DNA of 64,000 bases from MH13 sp040219355 (GTDB taxonomy: Bacteria; Pseudomonadota; Alphaproteobacteria; Rhizobiales; MH13): positions 186,001 through 250,000 of the forward strand of contig JAVJSN010000014.1 of NCBI GenBank assembly GCA_040219355.1, in the 5' to 3' direction. The notes under the pieces were generated by a model. The model did not search any database. It was not told where the DNA came from and was given only the letters and a program-made list of their open reading frames with translations. This document shows, in pieces, positions 16,555 through 24,264 of this stretch; within the stretch, counting starts at the first letter, position 1; each line of letters begins with the position of its first letter. Made by a program: the position numbers and the translations under genes.

Positions 16555-18080
16555 GCCGCAGCCTCGTGATCAGGTGTCACTTCGGTAAACGCCAGCTCCA
16601 GTAAGCTTTCTTCGGTGGCATTGGTGGCGGACACCACACCCGCAATCCGTCCTTGCGCCATCACGGCAATCCGGTCGCTGATTTGCAACACTTCGGGCAG
16701 CTCAGAAGAGATCACCATCACCGCTGTGCCCTGTGCGGCTAGATCGCGTATGAGAGCGTAAATCTCGGCCTTTGCGCCGACATCGACACCCCGGGTTGGC
16801 TCGTCGAGGAGAATGACTTTTGGCGCGATAGCCAGCCATTTGGCGATCGCCACTTTCTGCTGGTTGCCGCCCGATAGTGTGTCGGCGGCCACGTCTGGCG
16901 ACGCGGCACGAATGCCCAGCTTGCCTGACCATTCTTGTGCCAAAGCTTTCAGCTTTGTCATGGAAAGCCAGCCGGACCGGCTGAGCGATCCAAGGCTGGG
17001 CAACGCGATATTGTCCGCCACAGAAAGGGAGAGCACCAGTCCTTGGGTTTTGCGGTCTTCAGGAAGGTAGGCGACACCTGTTTTGATGGCATCGGACACA
17101 CTCGCTGGACTGTAGTTTTCTCCGAACAAGGTCATTGCGCCAGCATCTGGCCTATCAACGCCCGCCATCAGACGAGCTAGCTCTGTCCTGCCGGCGCCCA
17201 TCAACCCGGCAACGCCCAGTACTTCGCCAGCATGCAAATCCAGAGAGACATCGCGCACCGCCGCATCTCGCGATAGACCGTCAACCCGCAGCGCAACAGG
17301 CAGATCCGAAACCACGAGTCCGCTCCGGCGTTCATCGACCGCACGTCCAACCATCGCCGAAATCAGCTTTTCCCGCGTGAAGTCGTTTGCATCGCCGGTC
17401 ACCACATGCTTGCCGTCGCGCAGAACGGTGATGCGATCGGCCAGGCGAAAAACCTCCGACATGCGGTGGGTGATATAGACAATGCCAGCGCCATCTGTGC
17501 GCAGCCGGTCCACCAGATCGAAAAGCAGCTCTTCTTCCTGACGGCCAAGCGACGAAGTGGGCTCATCAAGCACCAAAATCTTTGGCGTTTCGCCGCACGC
17601 GCGGGCAATTTCAACCATTTGCCTTTGGCCAGCCGACAACGCGCTGATGGGCGTTCGAGCGTTGAGCTTGATGTCGAGGCGATCAAGGACGGCCTGTGCA
17701 TTTGAGTAAAGCGCACCGCGATCCAGCCACACGCCGCCACGCATGGGCTCCTGCCCGATCATGATGTTTTGCCCAACATCCAGATTGGGCAGCACAGTGA
17801 GCTCTTGAAAGACGGTGTGGATACCAAGGTCTGTTGCATCCGAAGGTTTGGACAGCGCCAAGCGCTGACCTTCAACCTCAATGTAACCCTCATCGGGCCG
17901 ATGGATGCCCGCGCCGATCTTCATCAGCGTGGATTTGCCGGCCCCGTTCTCACCCATGAAGGCGTGCACTTCTCCAGCGCGCACATCAAAGTTGACATCA
18001 TCCAACGCCGTCACGCCAGGAAAGCGCTTCGTGATGCCATGCAGAGAGAGACGAGGCAAAGTGTGGTTGGATGAGGTCAC
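16551..18080 (-). CDS. Ribose/xylose-type ABC ATPase (two fused nucleotide-binding domains)
   Basis: A 509-residue ATPase of the RbsA/XylG/AraG class made of two ABC domains. The first has Walker A GENGAGKST (residues 43-51), signature LSAGQRQMVEIARA and Walker B ILVLDEPTSSLG. The second has the degenerate P-loop GLMGAGRTELARL typical of this class, signature LSGGNQQKVAIAKWL and Walker B VILLDEPTRGVDVGAK. It lies between the binding-protein gene and two permease genes. A hairpin with a U-tract sits just upstream of its start, so part of the transcripts may stop before this gene. Confidence 0.95.
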   Translation of the reverse strand: MTSSNHTLPRLSLHGITKRFPGVTALDDVNFDVRAGEVHAFMGENGAGKSTLMKIGAGIHRPDEGYIEVEGQRLALSKPSDATDLGIHTVFQELTVLPNLDVGQNIMIGQEPMRGGVWLDRGALYSNAQAVLDRLDIKLNARTPISALSAGQRQMVEIARACGETPKILVLDEPTSSLGRQEEELLFDLVDRLRTDGAGIVYITHRMSEVFRLADRITVLRDGKHVVTGDANDFTREKLISAMVGRAVDERRSGLVVSDLPVALRVDGLSRDAAVRDVSLDLHAGEVLGVAGLMGAGRTELARLMAGVDRPDAGAMTLFGENYSPASVSDAIKTGVAYLPEDRKTQGLVLSLSVADNIALPSLGSLSRSGWLSMTKLKALAQEWSGKLGIRAASPDVAADTLSGGNQQKVAIAKWLAIAPKVILLDEPTRGVDVGAKAEIYALIRDLAAQGTAVMVISSELPEVLQISDRIAVMAQGRIAGVVSATNATEESLLELAFTEVTPDHEAAA

Positions 18081-18093
18081 AGGCTGCTCTCAG

Positions 18094-18125
18094 AAAAAGA
18101 GCAGGCTCTTTCGCTGAGCCTGCTC
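18094..18125 (-). terminator. Attenuator-like terminator between binding-protein and ATPase genes
   Basis: On the minus strand a perfect 10-base stem, GAGCAGGCTC with GAGCCTGCTC, closes a seven-base loop and is followed directly by TTTTT. This is a full intrinsic-terminator shape inside an operon. It should make the binding-protein message more abundant than that of the ATPase and permeases. Confidence 0.78.
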
Positions 18126-18146
18126 AAGTTTTCGGGAGGGGACTGG

Positions 18147-19160
18147 TTACCACGGTTGATCGGCACCTGGGTATTGGACGGACCAACTCTCTTCGAAGTT
18201 GTCAGCGGTCACGAGCAGATTCGGCGTAATGATCTCATTGCAGAGTTCGGCGCCGAGGATGGCTTGGGCCAAACCCTCAATGGCCGCTCGACCTTGAAGC
18301 GCTGCCTGCTGGCCAGAAAGCGCGACGATGTTGGTGTCGCCGCTGGCAAGTTCCACATAGCCAGGCACTTCAGAATCGTAGCCGGCAATCACAATATCGC
18401 GGCCGGACTGTTCGACTGCCTCAGTTGCGGCATTTACGGCCAGGCTCCAAGTGGCAAAAATGCCTTTCAGATCTGGGTTGGCTTGAATCACGTTGGTCGC
18501 CAGTTCCAGCAGGCGGTCTTGGCTAAAGTCCGACTGCATAGAGATTACCTGGCCTCCAGCAGCGCCAACCGCATCCAAAATGCCTTTTTCACGATCGCGG
18601 ATGGTTTGCAGGGCGAATGGTATGCCGAGGATGGCCACTTGTGCGTTTGCTTCGCCAATAGCCTCCATCATTGCTGATCCAGCATCGAAGGAACCTTGAT
18701 AAGATGAGGCGTTCATCACCGCGATCACTTCACCGCGGGCGGGAGCACCGCCTACAATGAACACCGGCACGTCATCTTGGTTGGCGCGGTTGACAGCCTG
18801 TCCAATAGAGCTGGCGTCAACGGCCGTTAGGAAGATGCCGTCAACCTGGCGCTGCAAAAGCGCATCAAACTGTGAGAGCTGCGTGTTGGCGTCGAAATCA
18901 GCGTTATTGACGATCAACTCAACGCCTATTTCTTCTGCGTAAGCTTCACCACCGGCAACAAGCGTGCGGCTGAAATCATCGGAAATGTTGTTCGTCAAAA
19001 AGCCAAAGGTGAGGTCGCGCTCAGCCACTTCGGCCAGTTGAGCATCGCTCAGATGCAAGTCTTCAGCCGTTGCCAAGCATGCATCCTGTGCCGCGGCAGG
19101 TGCGGCGGTCAGAAGCGCCAGAGCTGAGGCTGCAACTGCCAGGCGGGTCGTACGGGTCAT
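18147..19160 (-). CDS. Ribose-type ABC sugar-binding protein (Peripla_BP_4)
   Basis: A periplasmic sugar-binding protein of 337 residues, first gene of the leftward importer operon. The signal peptide ends AAPAAAQ near residue 25. The mature protein has the type-I binding-protein core: LTFGFLTNNISDDFSRTLV, then QFDALLQRQVDGIFLTAVD, DVPVFIVGG and DIVIAGYDSEVPGYVELAS. The chosen ATG has GGGAGG seven bases upstream; an earlier in-frame start is rejected because it overlaps that site. A LacI-type operator lies about 70 bases upstream, matching those of the xylA and GH31 promoters, so a pentose such as xylose is a plausible ligand. Ligand identity is inference. Confidence 0.93.
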   Translation of the reverse strand: MTRTTRLAVAASALALLTAAPAAAQDACLATAEDLHLSDAQLAEVAERDLTFGFLTNNISDDFSRTLVAGGEAYAEEIGVELIVNNADFDANTQLSQFDALLQRQVDGIFLTAVDASSIGQAVNRANQDDVPVFIVGGAPARGEVIAVMNASSYQGSFDAGSAMMEAIGEANAQVAILGIPFALQTIRDREKGILDAVGAAGGQVISMQSDFSQDRLLELATNVIQANPDLKGIFATWSLAVNAATEAVEQSGRDIVIAGYDSEVPGYVELASGDTNIVALSGQQAALQGRAAIEGLAQAILGAELCNEIITPNLLVTADNFEESWSVQYPGADQPW

Positions 19161-19228
19161 GTTTAGTCCTCCCAAGTTCAGGCCTTTTCGCCCTTATGGA
19201 GAGGAAACAGCATTCTCACCGGCAAATC

Positions 19229-19246
19229 AATACAAACGATTGTATT
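19229..19246. promoter_or_regulatory. LacI-type operator upstream of the ribose-type ABC operon
   Basis: AATACAAA-CG-ATTGTATT matches the 18-base palindrome at 6406 with a single arm mismatch, and its central CG equals that of the site at 3916. It lies 69-86 bases before the binding-protein start. On the minus strand the right arm leads into TTGATT, a plausible -35 box. Confidence 0.76.
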
Positions 19247-19329
19247 TTTTGCTGAAGAATGACCCAAGCTTCCATACCAATTGATTTGATTGGAGAAAAC
19301 TGGATGAGCGAGTGGTGGGGAACCGACCG

Positions 19330-20751
19330 TTAGAAGCGCCGATAAGGATCGTCATAGCGAACGATGTCATCCTCACCCAGATAGCTTCCGCTCTGCACTT
19401 CGATCAGCTCCATCGGCACTTTACCAGGATTTTCCAGCTGATGCTTGGCGCCGAGCGGCACATAGACCGACTCATTCTCACCCACCAGCTTGACCTGGCC
19501 ATCAACCGTGACGCGCGCTGTGCCTGTAACTACGATCCAATGCTCGGCGCGATGCATATGACTCTGAAGCGAAAGGGCTGCGCCTGGATTGACCACGATG
19601 CGCTTAACCTGGAACCGTTCAGACAGAGCCAAAATATCATACCAACCCCAGGGGCGGTGATCACGAGGAAAGGCCTCGGCCTGCTTGCTGCCCTTCTGGC
19701 TAAGAACGTCTACAGCTCGTTTGACGTGTTGCGCTTTTGATTTATCGGCAACCAAAACAGCATCTTGGGTGGCGACCACCATCACATTGTCCAAGCCGAT
19801 GCCTACCACTGCTAAATCATCGTTGTCTGAGCGCAAATAGGTGGACGTGCAATCAAGTGCGGTCGCGTCTCCTACGGTCACCACGCCAGCTTCATTCGGC
19901 GTGCTTTCCCGCCAGAGGGCATCCCAGTCGCCCAAATCACTCCAACTGCTATTGTAAGGAACCACCATTATGTGGTCGCTTTTCTCCATGATCGCGTAGT
20001 CGATGGAGATGCTCTCGACGTCGCTCCATGGCTGCGCAGCTAGCCGCTCGAACCCAAGGTCTTCTGTCCGATTTGCAACGGCAGCGCGGACCTGTTCCAG
20101 CATCGCGGGTTGGTGGGTCGCGAAGGCATCGACCAAAGTGTCAGCGCGAAACAGAAAGATACCCGCATTCCAGAGATAGTTGCCGCTGGCGAGCATCGCC
20201 GCAGCAGCTTCTGCATCGGGCTTCTCTACAAACCGCGAAAGCAGCACGACAGGCTTGTCATTGGTTGTGCCGGCCAGTTCCAAATAGCCATAACCAGTTT
20301 CAGGCCGCGTAGGGGTGATGCCAAACGTGACGATGGCACCGTTTTGCGCCACCTCCACACCCGTTTGGATCGCCTGGCCGAACGCTTGCGTATCGGCGAT
20401 CAAGTGGTCGGACGGAGCGGCAAGCAGCAAAGCTTCTGGATTGGTCTCTTGTGCAATCAAGGCGGCGGCAAGAATCGCCGGTGCTGTGTTGCGTCCTTCG
20501 GGCTCGATCAGCACGCACCCGGGCTTAACCTGCGCTTGGGCAAGTTGATCGCGCACCAAAAAGCGATACTCATCGCCCGTGACAATGATCGGGGCATGAA
20601 AGTTTAAGGAGGAAAGCCGACGCGCCGCACCGACGAACAGGCTTTCATCGCCGATCAGTTGAGCAAATTGCTTGGGCAAGGCCTTGCGGGACACGGGCCA
20701 AAGGCGTGTCCCAGCGCCACCGCTCAGCAGAATGGGCGTGATGCTGTCCAT
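19330..20751 (-). CDS. manC: Mannose-1-phosphate guanylyltransferase / mannose-6-phosphate isomerase
   Basis: A bifunctional cytoplasmic enzyme of 473 residues making GDP-mannose for polysaccharide synthesis. The N-terminal nucleotidyltransferase has the pyrophosphorylase signature LLSGGAGTRLWPVSRKALPK (residues 8-27) and the sugar-phosphate region RFVEKPDAEAA (about 170). The C-terminal cupin isomerase domain begins at RPWGWYDILALSERFQVKRI (about 365) with the metal site SLQSHMHRAEHWIVVTGTA. AGGAGAAAG precedes the ATG. It is a single-gene unit flanked by unrelated genes; no polysaccharide cluster is visible here. Confidence 0.96.
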   Translation of the reverse strand: MDSITPILLSGGAGTRLWPVSRKALPKQFAQLIGDESLFVGAARRLSSLNFHAPIIVTGDEYRFLVRDQLAQAQVKPGCVLIEPEGRNTAPAILAAALIAQETNPEALLLAAPSDHLIADTQAFGQAIQTGVEVAQNGAIVTFGITPTRPETGYGYLELAGTTNDKPVVLLSRFVEKPDAEAAAAMLASGNYLWNAGIFLFRADTLVDAFATHQPAMLEQVRAAVANRTEDLGFERLAAQPWSDVESISIDYAIMEKSDHIMVVPYNSSWSDLGDWDALWRESTPNEAGVVTVGDATALDCTSTYLRSDNDDLAVVGIGLDNVMVVATQDAVLVADKSKAQHVKRAVDVLSQKGSKQAEAFPRDHRPWGWYDILALSERFQVKRIVVNPGAALSLQSHMHRAEHWIVVTGTARVTVDGQVKLVGENESVYVPLGAKHQLENPGKVPMELIEVQSGSYLGEDDIVRYDDPYRRF

Positions 20752-20768
20752 AGGCTTTCTCCTATAGC

Positions 20769-20802
20769 AAAAAGGCCGGTCACCATTGGGACCGGCCTTT
20801 GC
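20769..20802. terminator. Terminator downstream of the CoA-transferase operon
   Basis: An 11-base stem, AAAGGCCGGTC with GACCGGCCTTT, closes an eight-base loop. On the minus strand it is followed by TTGC after a T-rich run, so it ends the scoAB transcript before manC. Confidence 0.8.
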
Positions 20803-20852
20803 GCCTAAATCAATATCGATGAACCCGAAGGGCGCTCAATCAACCAATTCCG

Positions 20853-21494
20853 TCAAACAAGCGCCGCTTGCGTGGCTGCTCGGATATCATCTTCGCTGAC
20901 GCCCGGTGCTGTTTCAACGATCCTCAATCCGCCGTCCACCACATCCAGTACACCCAAATTGGTGATGATCCGATCGACCACCGCTTTGCCCGTCAGGGGC
21001 AGGGTGCATTCCTTGAGAAGTTTGGACTCACCCCTCTTGTTGGTGTGATCCATGACCACGATCACCCGGCCGACACCGGCCACGAGATCCATCGCACCAC
21101 CCATGCCTTTGATCAGCTTGCCAGGAATCATCCAGTTGGCCAGATCACCATTCTCGGCAACTTCCATCGCGCCAAGAATGGCCATGGCGATCTTGCCACC
21201 GCGGATCATCGCAAAACTTTGAGCCGAATCAAAATAAGCTGTGCGGTCAAGCTCAGTGATCGTCTGCTTGCCAGCATTGATAAGGTCAGCGTCTTCTTCG
21301 CCCTCAAGCGGGAAGGGGCCCATGCCCAGCATCCCGTTTTCTGATTGCAGCGTCACGTCCACGCCGTCGGGAATGTAATTGGCCACCAGCGTCGGAATCC
21401 CGATGCCAAGGTTTACATACATACCGTCTTCAAGCTCTTGCGCTGCGCGGGCAGCCATCTGGTTGCGATCCCAGCCCTTTGCCTCATCAGCCAT
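20853..21494 (-). CDS. scoB: 3-oxoacid CoA-transferase, beta subunit
   Basis: The B subunit, 213 residues, of succinyl-CoA:3-ketoacid CoA-transferase, which activates acetoacetate with CoA from succinyl-CoA in ketone-body or polyhydroxybutyrate use. The catalytic glutamate is in SENGMLGMGP (Glu52). Other family marks are MYVNLGIGIPTLVANYIP and GGKIAMAILGAMEVAENGDLANWMIPG (start and end of that stretch). Its ATG follows the A-subunit stop immediately (TAAATG), giving coupled translation. A terminator follows. Confidence 0.95.
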   Translation of the reverse strand: MADEAKGWDRNQMAARAAQELEDGMYVNLGIGIPTLVANYIPDGVDVTLQSENGMLGMGPFPLEGEEDADLINAGKQTITELDRTAYFDSAQSFAMIRGGKIAMAILGAMEVAENGDLANWMIPGKLIKGMGGAMDLVAGVGRVIVVMDHTNKRGESKLLKECTLPLTGKAVVDRIITNLGVLDVVDGGLRIVETAPGVSEDDIRAATQAALV

Positions 21495-22190
21495 TTATGC
21501 AGCCCTCACAGTGCGTTGTTCGATACGTTTTTCATGCTCGCCTTGAATGAGGCGGTGCACATAGATGCCCGGCAGATGAATCGCGTCGGGGTCCAGCGAA
21601 CCGGTTGGCACGATCTCTTCAACCTCAAGCACACAGATTTTGCCGCAGGTCGCGGCAGGCTGATTGAAGTTGCGTGCCGTCTTACGGAAAATCGCATTGC
21701 CCGTTTCATCGGCTTTCCAGGCTTTGACGATGGCAAGATCGGCAAAAATGCCCCGCTCCAATATGTAAGTCTGCCCGTCGAAATCCTTGTGTTCCTTGCC
21801 CTCGGCGATCACCGTTCCCACACCCGTCTTGGTGTAGAAGCCGGGGATACCTGCACCACCGGCGCGCATGCGTTCAGCCAGCGTGCCTTGTGGGTTGAAC
21901 TCAATTTCCAACTCTTTGGCCAGATATTGGCGCATGAACTCGTCGTTCTCGCCGACATAGGAGGACATCATTGTTTTGATCTGCCGGGTGTCCAGCAGTT
22001 TACCCAAACCAAAGCCATCTACCCCACAATTGTTCGACGCGATGGTGAGATCTTTCACGCCGCTCTTTACTAGCGCGTCGATCAAAAGCTCGGGAATACC
22101 GCAGAGGCCAAAGCCACCGGCGGCGATCAACATGCCGTCATTGAGCAGGCCATCCAGGGCACTATCTGCCGTGTCAAAAATTTTGCGCAT
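21495..22190 (-). CDS. scoA: 3-oxoacid CoA-transferase, alpha subunit
   Basis: The A subunit, 231 residues, of the same CoA-transferase. The CoA-binding glycine-rich segment is MLIAAGGFGLCGIPELLIDAL (about residues 20-40, quoted in part) and the family motif is GVKDLTIASNNCGVDGFGLG. GGGGAG lies just before the ATG. It is the first gene of the two-gene operon. The 529-base region upstream to the porin gene contains a tandem repeat. Confidence 0.95.
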   Translation of the reverse strand: MRKIFDTADSALDGLLNDGMLIAAGGFGLCGIPELLIDALVKSGVKDLTIASNNCGVDGFGLGKLLDTRQIKTMMSSYVGENDEFMRQYLAKELEIEFNPQGTLAERMRAGGAGIPGFYTKTGVGTVIAEGKEHKDFDGQTYILERGIFADLAIVKAWKADETGNAIFRKTARNFNQPAATCGKICVLEVEEIVPTGSLDPDAIHLPGIYVHRLIQGEHEKRIEQRTVRAA

Positions 22191-22276
22191 CGCGCTCCCC
22201 TATAAGAATGTCGCCAGAGAGGTTGGGAACAAGTGGCGCAGTCTCTCCCATGCCGCGCTGCAATATTCAAGCACGC

Positions 22277-22381
22277 GGTTGGGCGGATCGCCCAGAGCCA
22301 ACAAGAATGCCGGTTGGGCGGATCGCCCAGAGCAAACGGGAATGCCGGTTGGGCGGATCGCCCAGAGCCAATCAGAATGTC
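22277..22381. repeat. Three tandem copies of a 35-bp unit with a palindromic core
   Basis: Three units, 22277-22311, 22312-22346 and 22347-22381, follow head to tail without spacers. Each contains TTGGGCGGATCGCCCA, in which TGGGCG and CGCCCA pair around GAT, then GAG and a variable CAAnnrGAATG tail. Only a few bases differ between units, all in the tail. They lie between the divergent scoA and porin genes. Head-to-tail joining without unique spacers argues against CRISPR. Function is unknown. Confidence 0.9.
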
Positions 22382-22719
22382 GAGTTGGCAGCGGGCCGCG
22401 CGCACAAAGAGGTAGGGCCAGCATCCAACGCTCCTCACTTACCCTTCATTAACCAAACACCGCCGCCCAAGCGCCACACCGTGGCATCCTTGCAACACAA
22501 TCTCCCAATCATATCCCCAGCCCACCAAACACCGCACTTGTCGCTTGCATGGGCAAAACCGTTTGATAGGCATGGATCACGAGAAGGGTTCGCCCGACTC
22601 GGCCTGTTTCGGATGTTTTTGGTTTCGCTTCTAAAGCTCCCGCATCCCAAACAGGCTTAGCTGGATCAGATGTGGTCTGACACGCACTGATCTTTTGTTT
22701 GATGATTTGGAGGTCAATT
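22382..22719. other. Non-coding region upstream of the porin gene
   Basis: About 340 bases without a convincing gene. Short frames here have no start-site support. It must hold the porin promoter and probably a long leader. I see no clear sigma-70 boxes or named regulatory motif. The last bases contain the strong ribosome site TTGGAGG (22708-22714) that decides the porin start. Confidence 0.5.
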
Positions 22720-24042
22720 ATGACTTTGGCAAAACGCCTTCTCCTCGGTTCGGCTGCAGCTGTTGTTGCAACCACTGGGGCTCAAGCTGCCGACCTCGGC
22801 CTGCCGGTTGCACCGGCTGTCGATTACGTGCAGATCTGCTCGATCGGTTCTTTCACCGGTTTCATTCTTCCTGGTTCTGATGTCTGCTTCGATATCTCTG
22901 GTTTCGCTCGTTTCCAAGCTAACTTTAACGCCGACGTCACGCCGAACTCAAGCGAAGACGACGATGATGAGTACGACTTCGACGGTGTTGCCGAGCTGAA
23001 CTTCGATGCGCGCACGATGACTGAGTGGGGCCTTCTTCGCGGCTTTATCCGCATTGACGGTACCGGTGGTACGCCGGGTGACGGCGCGGTGGAGCTGCAG
23101 AAAGCCTTCGTTCAGATCGGTGGTCTAACCGCTGGTTACACTGACTCGTTCTTCGACATGGTGTACACTGACTATGCACTCGGTCCGGTTGCGGCTCCCG
23201 ATGGCGGTTCGACCGATAGCGCTCTGATCGGTTATGCCTACGCTGTGGGCAATGGCGTCACCCTGATGGCGTCGCTCGAAGAAGCTGACAACCGTGAAGC
23301 TGGTATCGCCGGTGTGTTCGGCGCAACTGCACCAACGCTTGGTGGTTTCGCTGCCGGCGTTAACCAGTTCGGTGCGATCGGGACCACGGTTCCTGGCCAG
23401 GACGGTGCACGTTCGATGCCAGACTTTGTCGCTGCTGTGCGCGTTGATCAGGCTTGGGGTTCGGCCAAGCTGTCCGGTGCTATCACCAACGTTGATCCCA
23501 ACGACATCGTTGTTGGCGGTGCTACCATTGCTGTGGACAACGAAATCGGTTACGCGATCGGTGCGTCCGCTGAGTTCAATCTTCCAGTTGGCTATGACTC
23601 TGAGTTCGGCATCTTTGGTATCTATACCGATGGTGCGCTTGGCTACGCTGGTGCATCTGCCTATGGGTTCGATGCGATTGTGACTGAAACCGGCGGCATC
23701 AACACAACCACGGCATTTGCCCTGGGTGCGGGTTTCGAGTTCGGCCTGACCTCGATGCTCGATCTCGAAGTTGATGCTTATTATGCGTCGATTGATCATG
23801 ATCTCGGCATCACTGGCGCCGACGCTGACTCCGACGTTTATTCGGTTCGTGGTTCGTTGGCTTATCGTCCGGTTTCTGGTCTCGAGTTCCGCGCTGGCGT
23901 CGGTTATACGTCGTTTGATAACAGCGAAGTTGCTCGTTTGTCGGCTACCAACGGGGTTGTTTCTGCCTTCACCCCGCCGACCACTACACAGGATCGCGAC
24001 GACGAAGTTGCGGCAACGTTCCGCATCACACGTTCTTTCTAA
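22720..24042 (+). CDS. Outer-membrane porin, rhizobial Omp2b-like
   Basis: A general-diffusion porin of 440 residues of the family abundant in Hyphomicrobiales. The signal peptide MTLAKRLLLGSAAAVVATTG ends at AQA, and the mature protein starts ADLGLPVAPAVDYVQICS. The early CFDISGFARFQANF stretch and the acidic SSEDDDDEYDFDGVAELN loop are typical, and alternating strands continue to the terminal phenylalanine (ITRSF), the outer-membrane assembly signal. The start is fixed by GGAGG seven bases upstream; an in-frame ATG seven codons earlier precedes that site and is rejected. It is a single-gene unit closed by a strong terminator. Codon use is more biased than in neighbours, consistent with high expression. 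Confidence 0.95.
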   Translation: MTLAKRLLLGSAAAVVATTGAQAADLGLPVAPAVDYVQICSIGSFTGFILPGSDVCFDISGFARFQANFNADVTPNSSEDDDDEYDFDGVAELNFDARTMTEWGLLRGFIRIDGTGGTPGDGAVELQKAFVQIGGLTAGYTDSFFDMVYTDYALGPVAAPDGGSTDSALIGYAYAVGNGVTLMASLEEADNREAGIAGVFGATAPTLGGFAAGVNQFGAIGTTVPGQDGARSMPDFVAAVRVDQAWGSAKLSGAITNVDPNDIVVGGATIAVDNEIGYAIGASAEFNLPVGYDSEFGIFGIYTDGALGYAGASAYGFDAIVTETGGINTTTAFALGAGFEFGLTSMLDLEVDAYYASIDHDLGITGADADSDVYSVRGSLAYRPVSGLEFRAGVGYTSFDNSEVARLSATNGVVSAFTPPTTTQDRDDEVAATFRITRSF

Positions 24043-24072
24043 TCTGATCCGTCCGGCTTAGAATTAACATCG

Positions 24073-24104
24073 GAAGGGCCCGGCATTTGCCGGGCCCTTT
24101 TGCG
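24073..24104 (+). terminator. Porin gene terminator
   Basis: The stem AAGGGCCCGGC with GCCGGGCCCTT (11 pairs) closes a short ATTT loop and is followed by TTTT. This is a classic strong terminator about 30 bases after the porin stop. Confidence 0.9.
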
Positions 24105-24264
24105 TTCTGATCATATCGTCATTCGAACTCAATGCGGCGCCAGGCTTCAGACTGCTGGCGTTCATTGAGCCCCAATAGAGCGCTTAAGAGATGTGTACCC
24201 TTGCACCCCTTGGCAAAACCGGCTTTCTTGCTGCTGAGCAGGGTGACGAAGGGAACAACACCAC

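Noticed and set aside
21345..22073. 242-codon open frame antisense to scoA/scoB
   Set aside because: Its sequence is low in family-like motifs and both genes on the opposite strand are clear CoA-transferase subunits.
22277..22381. CRISPR-like array
   Set aside because: The 35-base units abut directly with no unique spacers, there are only three, and no cas genes are near.
23125..23799. 224-codon open frame antisense to the porin gene
   Set aside because: It is a shadow of the porin's biased codon use; no ribosome site, no recognisable domain, and the porin on the other strand is certain.
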